Positions 29,894 through 38,247 of a DNA stretch of 64,000 nucleotides are shown piece after piece (position 1 is the first letter of the stretch; every line of letters starts with the position of its first letter). The notes under the pieces are model-generated. The model saw only the letters and a program-made list of their open reading frames with translations, ran no database searches and was not told where the DNA came from. A program made the position numbers and the translations under genes. The DNA lies in assembly GCF_014204895.1 (NCBI RefSeq), contig NZ_JACHMF010000001.1:7750001-7814000 (forward strand), written 5' to 3'. Origin of the DNA: Paractinoplanes abujensis. GTDB taxonomy: Bacteria; Actinomycetota; Actinomycetes; Mycobacteriales; Micromonosporaceae.

Positions 29894-29934
29894 GGCGAAA
29901 AGATTGCCGGCGCACCGCCGGACTGTTCCGGGGC

Positions 29935-29956
29935 GGGACTGGTGAGCGCCAGTCCC
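29935..29956. terminator. Second hairpin in the same gap
   Basis: Perfect 8-bp arms GGGACTGG/CCAGTCCC with a 6-nt loop lie between the 13-bp hairpin and the 3' end of the membrane-protein gene. It could form a tandem terminator with it. Confidence 0.45.
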
Positions 29957-30029
29957 GATTCCGATCTTCGCGTCCGGCGCATCGCCGCCCGCAACTGTCT
30001 GATGCCCGACTGTTGCCGGGGGTAAACCT

Positions 30030-30644
30030 TTAGAAGCGGTTGACGGTCTGTGCGTCAAGCCACTCGCGCAGCGTGTTCACCGGCTGCACGTCGGTGCCGA
30101 GCCAGCTGAGCGAGCCGGTCAGGGCGAGCACCCCGAGCACGATCGCGCCGAGCGAGAGCACGAGGCCCAGCAGGGCGTCCATCTTGCCGGCGACGTGCCG
30201 CTTGCCGGTGGCGTGGATGCCGCTCAGCGACAGGATCAGGGCCAGGACGGCCACGCCGATCCCGTAGCCCAGCAGCGGCCCGGACAGCACGAGCAGCACC
30301 GAGGCGACACCCAGGATCAGGCCCAGGGTGGCCAGCAGGCTCGCGCGCGGCTTGGGGCCGGTGGTGACGGCGTCGGCGGCGTCCCGGTCGGCCGGGCGCT
30401 CGACGGGAGCGGTGCCGGCGGGGCGCGGCGGCGCCGGCGGCTCGGTGCGGCGCGAGGCGGGCGGCGGGGCCGGGGGCAGGTCGCGCAGGGTGTCCTCGTC
30501 GTCGCGCCGAGGACGTACGGGGGTGGGTCGCACTTCGGTCGTGTTGTCCTCACGCGGCCGCGTCACCGTGCCGGTCGCGGCCGGACGCTCGGCGGTCTCC
30601 GTGGTATCGCTCGTGGACTGGCGGGAGAACGTCGGGATCCTCAC
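30030..30644 (-). CDS. Membrane protein with Pro/Arg-rich N-terminal region (DUF4190-like)
   Basis: This 204-residue protein starts at a GTG with AAGGAGGTG upstream. The first 100 residues are charged and Pro/Thr-rich, probably disordered and cytoplasmic. Three hydrophobic helices follow at about 103-120, 123-140 and 155-175 (LLATLGLILGVASVLLVL, GYGIGVAVLALILSLSGI, MDALLGLVLSLGAIVLGVL). The GlyIle-rich pattern resembles DUF4190 proteins, whose function is not established. It is transcribed away from clpP's terminator. Confidence 0.8.
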   Translation of the reverse strand: MRIPTFSRQSTSDTTETAERPAATGTVTRPREDNTTEVRPTPVRPRRDDEDTLRDLPPAPPPASRRTEPPAPPRPAGTAPVERPADRDAADAVTTGPKPRASLLATLGLILGVASVLLVLSGPLLGYGIGVAVLALILSLSGIHATGKRHVAGKMDALLGLVLSLGAIVLGVLALTGSLSWLGTDVQPVNTLREWLDAQTVNRF

Positions 30645-30709
30645 GTCAGCACCTCCTTGACAGATTCGGGGGATGACCGGCTCTTACCCGAAACCGCCGA
30701 GAACGACAC

Positions 30710-30741
30710 AACGGGCACGCGGCAGTGGCCGCGTGCCCGTT
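30710..30741 (-). terminator. Terminator after clpP
   Basis: Perfect 14-bp arms AACGGGCACGCGGC/GCCGCGTGCCCGTT flank a 4-nt loop 22 bp beyond the clpP stop codon. There is no T-tract. Confidence 0.78.
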
Positions 30742-30763
30742 GAAGGAGGCGTGAACCCGCAGG

Positions 30764-31372
30764 TCAGACCAGTGCGGAGTTGTTACCCACCTGCGCCGCC
30801 TTGGAGATCACGTGGTCGACCAGGCCGTAGTCCTTCGCCTGCTCGGCGGTGAACCAGCGGTCCCGGTCGGAGTCGCGCTCGATCTCCTCGGGGGTGTGAC
30901 CGCTGTGGAAGGCGATCCGCTCGTTCATCACGTTCTTGATGTGCAGCATGCTCTCGGCCTGGATGGCGATGTCGGCCGCGGTGCCGCCGATGCCGCCGGA
31001 GAGCTGGTGCATCATGATCCGCGCGTGCGGCAGCGCGTACCGCTTGCCGGGGGTGCCGGCGCAGAGCAGGAACTGGCCCATCGAGGCCGCCATGCCCATC
31101 GCGATCGTGGCCACGTCGTTCTTGATGTACTGCATCGTGTCGTACACCGCCATGCCGGCGCTGATGGAGCCGCCGGGCGAGTTGATGTAGAGCGCGATGT
31201 CCTTCTCGCTGTCGGCCGAGGCCAGCAGCAGCATCTGGGCACAGATGCGGTTGGTCACCTCGTCGTTGACCTCGCTGCCGAGAAAAATGATCCGCTCCCG
31301 CAGGAGCCGCTCGAACACCTGGTCATCGAAGGATGCGCCGCCGCCCCGCATCGTCAACTCGTCAACACTCAT
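30764..31372 (-). CDS. clpP: ATP-dependent Clp protease proteolytic subunit
   Basis: This 202-residue serine peptidase forms the ClpP barrel with an AAA+ unfoldase. The catalytic Ser is in MGMAASMGQFLL, the His in ARIMMHQLSGG and the Asp in EIERDSDRDRWF; INSPGGSI forms the substrate-binding strand. The start is the ATG at 31372 (GAGAGGG upstream). It stands alone here, without a second clpP or clpX, although most actinobacteria carry clpP1P2 as a pair; it may therefore be an additional paralogue. A terminator follows at 30710-30741. Confidence 0.94.
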   Translation of the reverse strand: MSVDELTMRGGGASFDDQVFERLLRERIIFLGSEVNDEVTNRICAQMLLLASADSEKDIALYINSPGGSISAGMAVYDTMQYIKNDVATIAMGMAASMGQFLLCAGTPGKRYALPHARIMMHQLSGGIGGTAADIAIQAESMLHIKNVMNERIAFHSGHTPEEIERDSDRDRWFTAEQAKDYGLVDHVISKAAQVGNNSALV

Positions 31373-31614
31373 GACAACACCCTCTCGCATCCGCCGGTTA
31401 AGCCGGAACCCGACCGGCCGTTCGACGTCACCAAGCTTTACTCAGCGGGCCCGCACATCCCACCGATTCCCCTCAGGGCGAATCAGCTCAGGGCAGAAAC
31501 GCCCACCCGCCGGGTCCCCGACACGCCGTGGCCGCAGCGCGCGGCGCCACCCCTGACGAGCATGACTTCCTTCACCGTACGGCGGAGCACCCTCGATCTG
31601 ACGGCCCGGCTCGG

Positions 31615-32535
31615 TCAGAGCCATCCGTCGCGTCCGGCGCACCGGCGCGCCGTGGCGAGGAGGTCAGCCAGGGCGGGCGACTGGCCGGTCCCGGCCCACA
31701 GCATGGAAAGCTCCGCCATGATCGGCGGGTCGACGATCCGCCGATGCACGACGGGGGTGCCGGCCCGCGCCGCCAGCTCGGCGAACGACGCCGGGGCCAG
31801 CCCCACCTCACGTCCGGTGGAGAGACGCGCCAGCATGGCGCTCACCGGTGGTTCCTCGAACGTGCGGATCCGCGGTGTGAAGCCGGCCTGCTGGCAGGCG
31901 TCGACGATGCCGTCGTAGTACGCCGGGGCGAGGCGCCGGGGAAAGAGCAGCAGTGTCTCGTCGCGAAGGTCCGTCAACGGGATCGCCGACGTGGCGGCCA
32001 ACCGGTGGTGAACGCTCAGAAGTGTGGACACGTGCTCCCGCCGGAGGATCTCGCCGTCCACCCCGTCGGTGACCGGTGGGGCCAGCGCCAGGCCGATGTC
32101 CACATCCCCGGCCCGGAGCCGCTCCGGGATCTCCGCGCTGAACAACTCGCGAGCGTCGATGGTGACGCCGGGATGCTCCTCCCCGAAAGCCTGCAGGAGC
32201 GTCGTGAGCGTGCCGAGGCCCGCGACCGGGGTGTAGCCGAACCGGATGATCGTGGCGTTGCCCGACCCGGCCCGCCGGGTCAGCTCCACGGCCCGTTCCA
32301 GCGCGGCCAGTGCTGCCGGGGCCTCGTGCGCCAGCGCGCGGCCCGCCGCGGTGAGCTGCACCCGGCGGCTGGACCGGACGAAGAGCGGGGTCCCCAGGCT
32401 GTCCTCGAGCTTGCGGATCTGATGGCTCAGCGACGGCTGCGAGATGTACAGGCGCGCGGCCGCCCGGCCGAAGTGGAGTTCCTCGGCCACGGCCATGAAG
32501 TACCGGAGGTTTCGCGGGCTGACATCGATAGGCAA
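31615..32535 (-). CDS. LysR-family transcriptional regulator
   Basis: This 306-residue LTTR has an N-terminal winged HTH (about 8-66; FMAVAEELHFGRAAARLYIS, QPSLSHQIRKLEDSLGTPLF) and a periplasmic-binding-like effector domain from about 95. The start is a TTG at 32535, which lies inside a perfect palindrome with LTTR-box geometry, so the protein may control its own translation start region. It is divergent from an NADP-dependent oxidoreductase gene 113 bp away, its probable target. The effector is unknown. Confidence 0.92.
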   Translation of the reverse strand: MPIDVSPRNLRYFMAVAEELHFGRAAARLYISQPSLSHQIRKLEDSLGTPLFVRSSRRVQLTAAGRALAHEAPAALAALERAVELTRRAGSGNATIIRFGYTPVAGLGTLTTLLQAFGEEHPGVTIDARELFSAEIPERLRAGDVDIGLALAPPVTDGVDGEILRREHVSTLLSVHHRLAATSAIPLTDLRDETLLLFPRRLAPAYYDGIVDACQQAGFTPRIRTFEEPPVSAMLARLSTGREVGLAPASFAELAARAGTPVVHRRIVDPPIMAELSMLWAGTGQSPALADLLATARRCAGRDGWL

Positions 32536-32544
32536 AGCCTATCG
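32526..32544. promoter_or_regulatory. LTTR box in the divergent lysR/oxidoreductase promoter
   Basis: CGATAGGCAAAGCCTATCG is a perfect inverted repeat with 8-bp arms and a 3-nt centre, containing the T-N11-A core of LysR-type sites. It overlaps the regulator's TTG start and lies about 105 bp upstream of the oxidoreductase ATG. Confidence 0.7.
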
Positions 32545-32648
32545 TCCGCTGCTCACCCAGGTCTTGGACGTCCGTCCGGCGGCCGCCTTAGTGTCCTTCT
32601 CGCGCGGCGGAGACACTCCGCGTGTTCAAGATCCGCAGGGGGAGAACC

Positions 32649-33203
32649 ATGCACATCACCGTGATCGGACGGGGCAACATCGGCGGCGGACTGGCCGACC
32701 TGTGGGAGCAGGCCGGGCACAAGGTAGAGCGGCTCGGACGTTCCGGTGGCGACGCCGGTGGCGCGGAAGCGGTGCTGGTCGCCGTGCCCGGGGACGCCGT
32801 GCAGCCAGCCTTGGCCGCAGTGACGGGACTGGCGGGCAAGACGGTGCTCGACGCCACCAACCTCTACGGCGGCGTGCGGCCACCGGGCGGCTTCGCCTCG
32901 AACGCCGAGTACATCAAGTCCGTGACCGGCGGACCGGCCGCGAAGGTTTTCAACACCAACATCGCGCTGCTCTACAAGCGGATCGCCCAGGCCCGCGTCC
33001 GACCGAGCAACCTGTGGTCCGGCGACGAGGAGGCCCGGGGTGTCGTGGAGCAGCTCAGCCTCGACGCCGGCTACGAAGCCGTCCGGCTGGGTGATCTGAC
33101 CATGGCCGCGACCCAGGAGGACCTCGCCCACTCGGTCATCGCGATCGCGCAGGCCGGGCTCGGCGAGTTCGTCTACCGTCTGGCCACACCCGAACAGCTC
33201 TGA
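32649..33203 (+). CDS. NADP-dependent F420-reductase-like oxidoreductase
   Basis: This 184-residue Rossmann protein resembles the NADPH:F420 oxidoreductase/NAD(P)-binding family. It opens MHITVIGRGNIGGGLADLWE, a dinucleotide-binding GxGxxG motif, followed by VLVAVPGDAVQPAL and VLDATNLYGG. The ATG at 32649 has GGGGGAGA upstream; an earlier in-frame ATG would add nine residues before the Rossmann strand. The neighbouring LysR regulator is divergent and shares the promoter region. Whether it uses F420 or another acceptor cannot be told. Confidence 0.85.
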   Translation: MHITVIGRGNIGGGLADLWEQAGHKVERLGRSGGDAGGAEAVLVAVPGDAVQPALAAVTGLAGKTVLDATNLYGGVRPPGGFASNAEYIKSVTGGPAAKVFNTNIALLYKRIAQARVRPSNLWSGDEEARGVVEQLSLDAGYEAVRLGDLTMAATQEDLAHSVIAIAQAGLGEFVYRLATPEQL

Positions 33204-33248
33204 CGCACGTTTGGCGCGGAATCGGTGTACCTGGGTACCGTTGCCGCC

Positions 33249-34061
33249 GTGCCAGAGGGACACACCATTCATCGGCTCGCGGTGCGGCATCGGGAGCTCT
33301 TCGCCGGGCAGGTTGTGCGGGTCGGCAGCCCGCAGGGGCGGTTCGCAGCCGGGGCCGAGCGGGTCGATGCGCGCCGTCTGGTCGACACCGAGGCGTACGG
33401 GAAACATCTTTTCCACCACTATGAGGGTGACCTCAGCGTGCATGTGCATCTCGGGCTGTACGGCAAGTTCGCCGACGGCGTGCTGCCCGTGCCCGAGCCG
33501 GTGGGCCAGGTGCGGATGCGGGTGGCCGGCGCCGGGCATTGGCTCGATCTGCGCGGGCCGACCGCTTGTGAGGTGTTCGACCCGGCGCAAGTCCAGTTGC
33601 TGCGGGACAGGCTGGGGGCCGATCCGCTGCGGGACGACGCCGACCCGGGACCGGCCTCGAGCCGGGCACGGTCGAGCACCAAGCCGATCTTCGCGTTGCT
33701 GCTCGACCAATCGATCGTGGCCGGCTGCGGTCTGATCTACGCCAACGAGGTGTTGTTCCGGGCCGGGCTGGCCCCGACCACGCCGGGGCGGTTGGTCAGC
33801 ACCGAGCAGTGGGACGAGCTGTGGACCGATCTGCGCGCGCTGATGAAGGAGGGCGTGGCCCGCGGCCGCATCGACACCGTGCACACCCGGCACACGCCGG
33901 AGGCGATGCAGCGGGCGCCGCGGGTCGACCGGCACGGCGGTGAGGTCTACGTCTATCGCCGTCCGGGGCAGCCGTGCCTGGTCTGCGGCACCGAGGTCGC
34001 ACGTGGGGAGCTGGCTGCGCGCAACCTCTACTGGTGTCCTAGCTGTCAGCGGGCGGCGTGA
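33249..34061 (+). CDS. nei: Endonuclease VIII-type DNA glycosylase (Nei1-like)
   Basis: This 270-residue Fpg/Nei glycosylase-AP lyase removes oxidised bases. The GTG at 33249 is chosen because the mature enzyme must start with catalytic Pro2-Glu3, which this start gives (VPEGHTIHRLA); an upstream in-frame start would bury them. Other signatures are AYGKHLFHHY (Lys), the H2TH region ALLLDQSIVAGCGLIYANEV, and a C-terminal zinc finger (CLVCGTEV, then WCPSCQ). The 3' end overlaps the convergent deacetylase gene by 23 bp. Confidence 0.94.
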   Translation: MPEGHTIHRLAVRHRELFAGQVVRVGSPQGRFAAGAERVDARRLVDTEAYGKHLFHHYEGDLSVHVHLGLYGKFADGVLPVPEPVGQVRMRVAGAGHWLDLRGPTACEVFDPAQVQLLRDRLGADPLRDDADPGPASSRARSSTKPIFALLLDQSIVAGCGLIYANEVLFRAGLAPTTPGRLVSTEQWDELWTDLRALMKEGVARGRIDTVHTRHTPEAMQRAPRVDRHGGEVYVYRRPGQPCLVCGTEVARGELAARNLYWCPSCQRAA

Positions 34062-35337
34062 CGCTGGGCTGAGGTGCCGGAGGCGTTTCCGGTTCGGCCT
34101 TCTCGCCGGGGATGCCGAGGGTGAAGTTGTCGGTCAGCCAGGGCAGCAGTTTCTCGTACGCCTTGATGGTGGCCGGCTGGTTGAAGTCGTGGGAGAGCAC
34201 GATCGCGCCCGGCCGGACCTGCTTCTGGATGTCGCGGACCATCCGGGCGATGTGCTGCGGCTCGGTCTCGTTCTCGGGGTGCTCCCAGTCACGCGGGTCG
34301 ACTTCCCAGTAGAGCGAGGTCATCCCGCCGATCGCGGCCACGTTGACCAGCCGTTCGGTGAAGTTGCCGCCGGGGGCCCGGAAGAACGGGATCTGTGCGC
34401 CCGGCACGGCGGCCAGGATCGCGGCGTTGGTGCGGTCCAGATCGGCCTTGATCTTCGCGGGCTGATCCTTGCCGATCTTGAGGCTGTGGTCCCACGTGTG
34501 GTTGCAGAGCGTGTGCCCGTCGGCCACGATCTGCCGGACGATCTCGGGGTGCCGCTCGACCTGCGTGCCGACCAGGCAGAACGTGGCCTTGACCTGATGC
34601 TCGGCCAGCAGTTCGAGGATCTTCGGCGTCTGCACCGGGTCGGGGCCGTCGTCGAAGGTGAGGGCGACGACCTTGCTGCCGGTGGTGCGCAGCGAGCGGC
34701 CGGGGCCGAGGTCGGAGCTGGGCTTCTTGGGGCCGGCTGCGGTGGCTTCCGCCGTGGGGGTGCTCGGCGCGGGGGTGGGCGTGACCGGCTCGGGGGCCGC
34801 GGGCTTGGCGGGCGTGCCGTCCTGTTCCTGCTTGTCGGGCGCGCTCTGTTGCTCGCGCTCGGGCGCGGCCTGCGGCTCCTGCTCCGGCTTCTTCTCCGTC
34901 TGCACGCCGGCCACCGCCTGGGCGGCCGCGTTCACCGCCTCGAAGCCGCCGCGGCGCTGCTCGGCCGGCATGGCCAGCAGGACGATGCCGATGGCGACCA
35001 GCGACGCGAGCATGGCCTGCTGCCGCTTCTTGCCCATCAGCAGCCAGGACTCGATCGGCAGGGTGCCGGGGGCGCGGTGCGAGCCGGTGACCGGCGGGCG
35101 CCCGGACGGCGGGCGCTGGGCCGGGACGCGGGCGGCGGCGTGCCGGCCGGTGCGGGCCGGGCGCTGATGCCGGGCCGACCGGCTGCGCTGCGAGATCGGC
35201 GAGTCGGTCAGGGTGGTCACCGACACGCGCGGGATGCCGCCGGTCGAGACGTCGGCCAGGGACTCGGGTCGCCGATGCCGGCCGGAGGACGCGGACGCGC
35301 CACCCTGGGCCGGGATGCGAGGAGAGTGCGGCGACAT
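34039..35337 (-). CDS. Membrane-anchored polysaccharide deacetylase (NodB domain)
   Basis: This 432-residue CE4 enzyme has an Arg/Pro/Ser-rich cytoplasmic N-terminus (about 1-100), one membrane helix (about 108-124, AMLASLVAIGIVLLAM), an external Pro/Glu/Ala linker, and a NodB domain from about 215. Metal-binding motifs are visible: ALTFDDGPD, the HxxxH in CNHTWDHS, and FFRAPGGNF, later LSHDF. It should deacetylate peptidoglycan or another N-acetylated glycan. Chitinases lie 4 kb away, so chitin-derived substrates are possible. Its 3' end overlaps nei. Confidence 0.92.
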   Translation of the reverse strand: MSPHSPRIPAQGGASASSGRHRRPESLADVSTGGIPRVSVTTLTDSPISQRSRSARHQRPARTGRHAAARVPAQRPPSGRPPVTGSHRAPGTLPIESWLLMGKKRQQAMLASLVAIGIVLLAMPAEQRRGGFEAVNAAAQAVAGVQTEKKPEQEPQAAPEREQQSAPDKQEQDGTPAKPAAPEPVTPTPAPSTPTAEATAAGPKKPSSDLGPGRSLRTTGSKVVALTFDDGPDPVQTPKILELLAEHQVKATFCLVGTQVERHPEIVRQIVADGHTLCNHTWDHSLKIGKDQPAKIKADLDRTNAAILAAVPGAQIPFFRAPGGNFTERLVNVAAIGGMTSLYWEVDPRDWEHPENETEPQHIARMVRDIQKQVRPGAIVLSHDFNQPATIKAYEKLLPWLTDNFTLGIPGEKAEPETPPAPQPSVTPPADS

Positions 35338-35451
35338 CCTGCGTTCCTACCGTGCCGCATGATCAAGCGCGATACCGGATCGGTGGTGGTCACCTCACGG
35401 TGTGCGATAGTTCCTGGCTGGGTGCTGGGAGCGCGGGAAGTGCAAATACGG

Positions 35452-36822
35452 TCAAAGGCTGGCGTGTACCGCCTCGGTGGCCTTTCGGGCAGCGATCAGC
35501 ACCGGATCCCACACGGGGGCGAACGGCGGCGCGTAGCTCAGGTCGAGCGACGTCATCTCCTCCACGGTCATCTTGTTCCAGATGGCCACGGCGAGCGCGT
35601 CGATCCGCTTGGCGGCCTCGGCCCGGCCGACGATCTGGGCCCCGAGCAAGACTCCCGTACGCCGTTCGGCGATCAGTTTGATGGTCATCGTCTCGGCGCC
35701 CGGGTAGTAACCGGCCCGGCTGGTGGAGTCGACGGTCGCGGTCACGAAGGAGAAGCCGGCCGCGTGCGCCTCCTTCGACGTGAGCCCGGTGCGCGCCACC
35801 TCGAGGTCGCACACCTTGGTGACCGCGGTGCCGATCACGCCGGGGAACGTGGCGTAGCCGCCGCCGATGTTGATGCCGGCCACCCGGCCCTGCTTGTTGG
35901 CGTGGGTGCCGAGCGGCACGTGCACCGGCCGCCCGGTGAGCAGATGCCTGGTCTCGACGCAGTCGCCGGCGGCCCACACCCCTTCGGCGCCCTCGACACG
36001 CATGCGCAGGTCAGTCCGTACGCCCCCGGCCGGGCCCACCGGCAATCCGGCGTCCGCGGCCAGCGCGACGTTCGGCCGTACGCCCAGGCCGAGCACCACG
36101 ATGTCGGCCGGCAGCGTGCCGTCCGGGGTGACCACCGCCCGCACCCGCCCGCCCGCGGTCTCGAGGCCCTCCACGTGCGCGCCGGTCACCACCTCGATGC
36201 CCAGGCCGCGCATCGACTTCTGCACCAGCGCGCCCATTTCGGGGTCGACGGTCTTGGCCATCGGCTGCGGCGACTTCTCGAGCAAGGTGACCTCGAGGCC
36301 GCGCAGGACCATGGCCTCGGCCATCTCGACGCCGATGTAGCCGCCGCCGATCACCACGGCCCGGCGCGGGGCGGGCTCGCGGTCGAGCCAGTCGTGGATG
36401 GCCTGGCCGTCGTCGAGGGTCTGCACGCCGAAGACGCCGGCGTCGCGCACCCGAGCCCACTCCGGCGCGAACGGGCTGGCGCCGGTCGCGTAGACCAGGT
36501 GGTCGAAGGGCTCACGGGTCTCGCCGCCGCCCGCCAGGTCGTGCGCGACCACCTCGCGCCGGTCGAGGTCGATGCCGACCACCTCGTGCCGCAGCCGCAC
36601 GTCGACTCCGGCCTGGCGATGCTGCTCGGGGGTGCGGGCGACCAGTTTGTCGCGGTCGGTCACGGCGCCGCCGATCCAGTACGGGATGCCGCACGCCGAG
36701 TACGAGGTGAAATGTCCCCGCTCGAAGACGGTGATGGCCAGGTCGTCCTGGCCGAGCCGCTTGCGTGCCTGCGACGCCGCCGACATTCCGGCGGCGTCCC
36801 CGCCGATGACCACGAGTCTCAT
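35452..36822 (-). CDS. FAD/NAD-dependent oxidoreductase, CoA-disulfide-reductase-like
   Basis: This 456-residue flavoprotein disulfide reductase has an N-terminal FAD motif VVIGGDAAGMSAASQARKR, a single redox cysteine in SYSACGIPYWIGG (C44), a NAD(P) motif VVIGGGYIGVEMAEAM, FAD-binding VWAAGDC, and a C-terminal dimerisation domain with SYAPPFAPVWDP. The single-Cys signature matches CoA-disulfide, persulfide or polysulfide reductases rather than glutathione reductase. No rhodanese domain is fused. It probably maintains low-molecular-weight thiol redox state; the substrate is open. Confidence 0.9.
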   Translation of the reverse strand: MRLVVIGGDAAGMSAASQARKRLGQDDLAITVFERGHFTSYSACGIPYWIGGAVTDRDKLVARTPEQHRQAGVDVRLRHEVVGIDLDRREVVAHDLAGGGETREPFDHLVYATGASPFAPEWARVRDAGVFGVQTLDDGQAIHDWLDREPAPRRAVVIGGGYIGVEMAEAMVLRGLEVTLLEKSPQPMAKTVDPEMGALVQKSMRGLGIEVVTGAHVEGLETAGGRVRAVVTPDGTLPADIVVLGLGVRPNVALAADAGLPVGPAGGVRTDLRMRVEGAEGVWAAGDCVETRHLLTGRPVHVPLGTHANKQGRVAGINIGGGYATFPGVIGTAVTKVCDLEVARTGLTSKEAHAAGFSFVTATVDSTSRAGYYPGAETMTIKLIAERRTGVLLGAQIVGRAEAAKRIDALAVAIWNKMTVEEMTSLDLSYAPPFAPVWDPVLIAARKATEAVHASL

Positions 36823-36877
36823 CCGGCGTACCCCCGATCTCCGGGCCCAGCCTACGTCGCCGGGCCCTGGCGGCGAG

Positions 36878-38071
36878 TCACTCGGGCGAACCGGCCGACG
36901 GCTCCGTCTCCGCGACGTCGCCGCGGGTCAGCCGGGCGAACCGGTCGACGACGTCGCTGATCGAGCCACCCTGGGCCAGGATCGCCCGCTGCCGCGCGGC
37001 GCCCGTGCCGTGCGAGCGCAGACGTCCCATCAGGACGGTGGCCGTCTCCAGGTCGCCGTGCCGTTCCAGCTCCGGCCGTACGTAATCGAAGAGCTGCCGC
37101 ATCAGCTTCCACGCGGGGCGCGGCTCGCGGGTCGCCATGTCGATGTTCAGGCCCTCGAGCCCGTCGTGCGCGGAGCGCCAGTGCGCGGCCATCAGCAGCG
37201 GGTGCGGCACGTCGGGGGCGGGTTTGCCCTCGCGCACCTCGTTGAGCAGCGTGGCCACCAGGGCCCGGGCCAGCGCGGCCAGCAGCACGGCGTCGTCGGC
37301 GGTGGGCATGACGTCGCCCATCCGGATCTCGACGGTGGGGTACCGCGCGGACAGCCGGGCGTACCAGTAGAGCATGCCCTCGTCGAGCATCGCGCCACTC
37401 GCTTCGAGGTCGGACACGAGCGTCTCGTACTCGGCGAACGAGCGCAGGTACGGCGTGGGGCCGACGGTGGGCCACCGCTCCCACATCAGCGAGCGCCAAC
37501 TGGCGTACCCGGTGTCGCGCCCGCTGAACAGCGGGGAGTTGGTGGTGGCAGCCTGGAAGATCGGCAGCCAGGGCCGCAGGTGGTTGAGGATCTGCACGCC
37601 GGTCTCGTCGTCGGGCACGCTCACGTGCACGTGGGTGCCGCACAGGCCGGGGCCGGGGGAGAGGTCGCCGAAGCGTTCGCGCATGCGGTGGTAGCGCGGC
37701 TTGTCGACGATGCGGACGTTGGGCCCCGCCGCCGGTCCGGCGCCCATGGCCAGCAGGCGCGCCCCGGCCTGCTCGGCCGCGCCGGCCACCGCCGAACGCA
37801 GGTTCCGCAGGGCCTCGGCCAGCACTCCGAGGTCGAGTTGGGGCGGGCTGGCCACCTCGATCTGCCCGCGGGTCAACTCGTGCTGCACGGCCTCGCCGAG
37901 CTCGGGCGGCACGAAGTCGAAGACCTTCTCGACTGCCTCCACGGCACGCGGTTCCACCGCGTCCACCAGCAGATATTCCTCTTCGACGCCGAGGGTCAGC
38001 AGGTCTTGGGACTCGGCTCGCTCGGCCAGTTCAGGGTCGATGATGGTCGCGCCCGCGGCACCCGTATCCAT
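36878..38071 (-). CDS. GCS2-family glutamate-cysteine ligase-like carboxylate-amine ligase
   Basis: This 397-residue ATP-dependent ligase belongs to the YbdK/EgtA-related GCS2 family. Signatures are TLGVEEEYLLVD, HELTRGQIEVASPPQ, CGTHVHVSVPD and TVEIRMGDVMPTADDA. The ATG at 38071 starts a protein of normal family length; upstream in-frame sequence is Arg/Gly-rich. In actinobacteria such proteins may make gamma-glutamylcysteine for ergothioneine or have unknown amine substrates; no egtBCD genes lie nearby, so the role is not settled. Confidence 0.88.
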   Translation of the reverse strand: MDTGAAGATIIDPELAERAESQDLLTLGVEEEYLLVDAVEPRAVEAVEKVFDFVPPELGEAVQHELTRGQIEVASPPQLDLGVLAEALRNLRSAVAGAAEQAGARLLAMGAGPAAGPNVRIVDKPRYHRMRERFGDLSPGPGLCGTHVHVSVPDDETGVQILNHLRPWLPIFQAATTNSPLFSGRDTGYASWRSLMWERWPTVGPTPYLRSFAEYETLVSDLEASGAMLDEGMLYWYARLSARYPTVEIRMGDVMPTADDAVLLAALARALVATLLNEVREGKPAPDVPHPLLMAAHWRSAHDGLEGLNIDMATREPRPAWKLMRQLFDYVRPELERHGDLETATVLMGRLRSHGTGAARQRAILAQGGSISDVVDRFARLTRGDVAETEPSAGSPE

Positions 38072-38152
38072 GCCGCCCGCCTTACCCGGTCGATGCGCCA
38101 CGGAAACGGGGCCGGTCCGTCGATGGCTCACCCCGCGTACCCGGCCGCGCAC

Positions 38153-38201
38153 GTTTAAGGATGTTTAAGGTCCGGCCCTCTGGACTTTTACTGTTAACAG
38201 T
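38153..38201. promoter_or_regulatory. Direct repeat and palindrome upstream of chitinase 2
   Basis: GTTTAAGG occurs twice with 10-bp periodicity (38153-38160, 38163-38170). The perfect 12-bp palindrome ACTGTTAACAGT lies at 38190-38201, 47 bp before the chitinase ATG. Its right half, TTAACAGT, recurs upstream of chitinase 1 (19252-19259). Confidence 0.5.
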
Positions 38202-38247
38202 CCTAATGATTGATACATCTCATTGGGTTGTGCGTGGAGGGACCGCC

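Noticed and set aside
29807..30058. 83-codon minus-strand frame in the arginine-operon upstream gap
   Set aside because: It covers two hairpins and the end of a real gene, has no Shine-Dalgarno and no family-like sequence.
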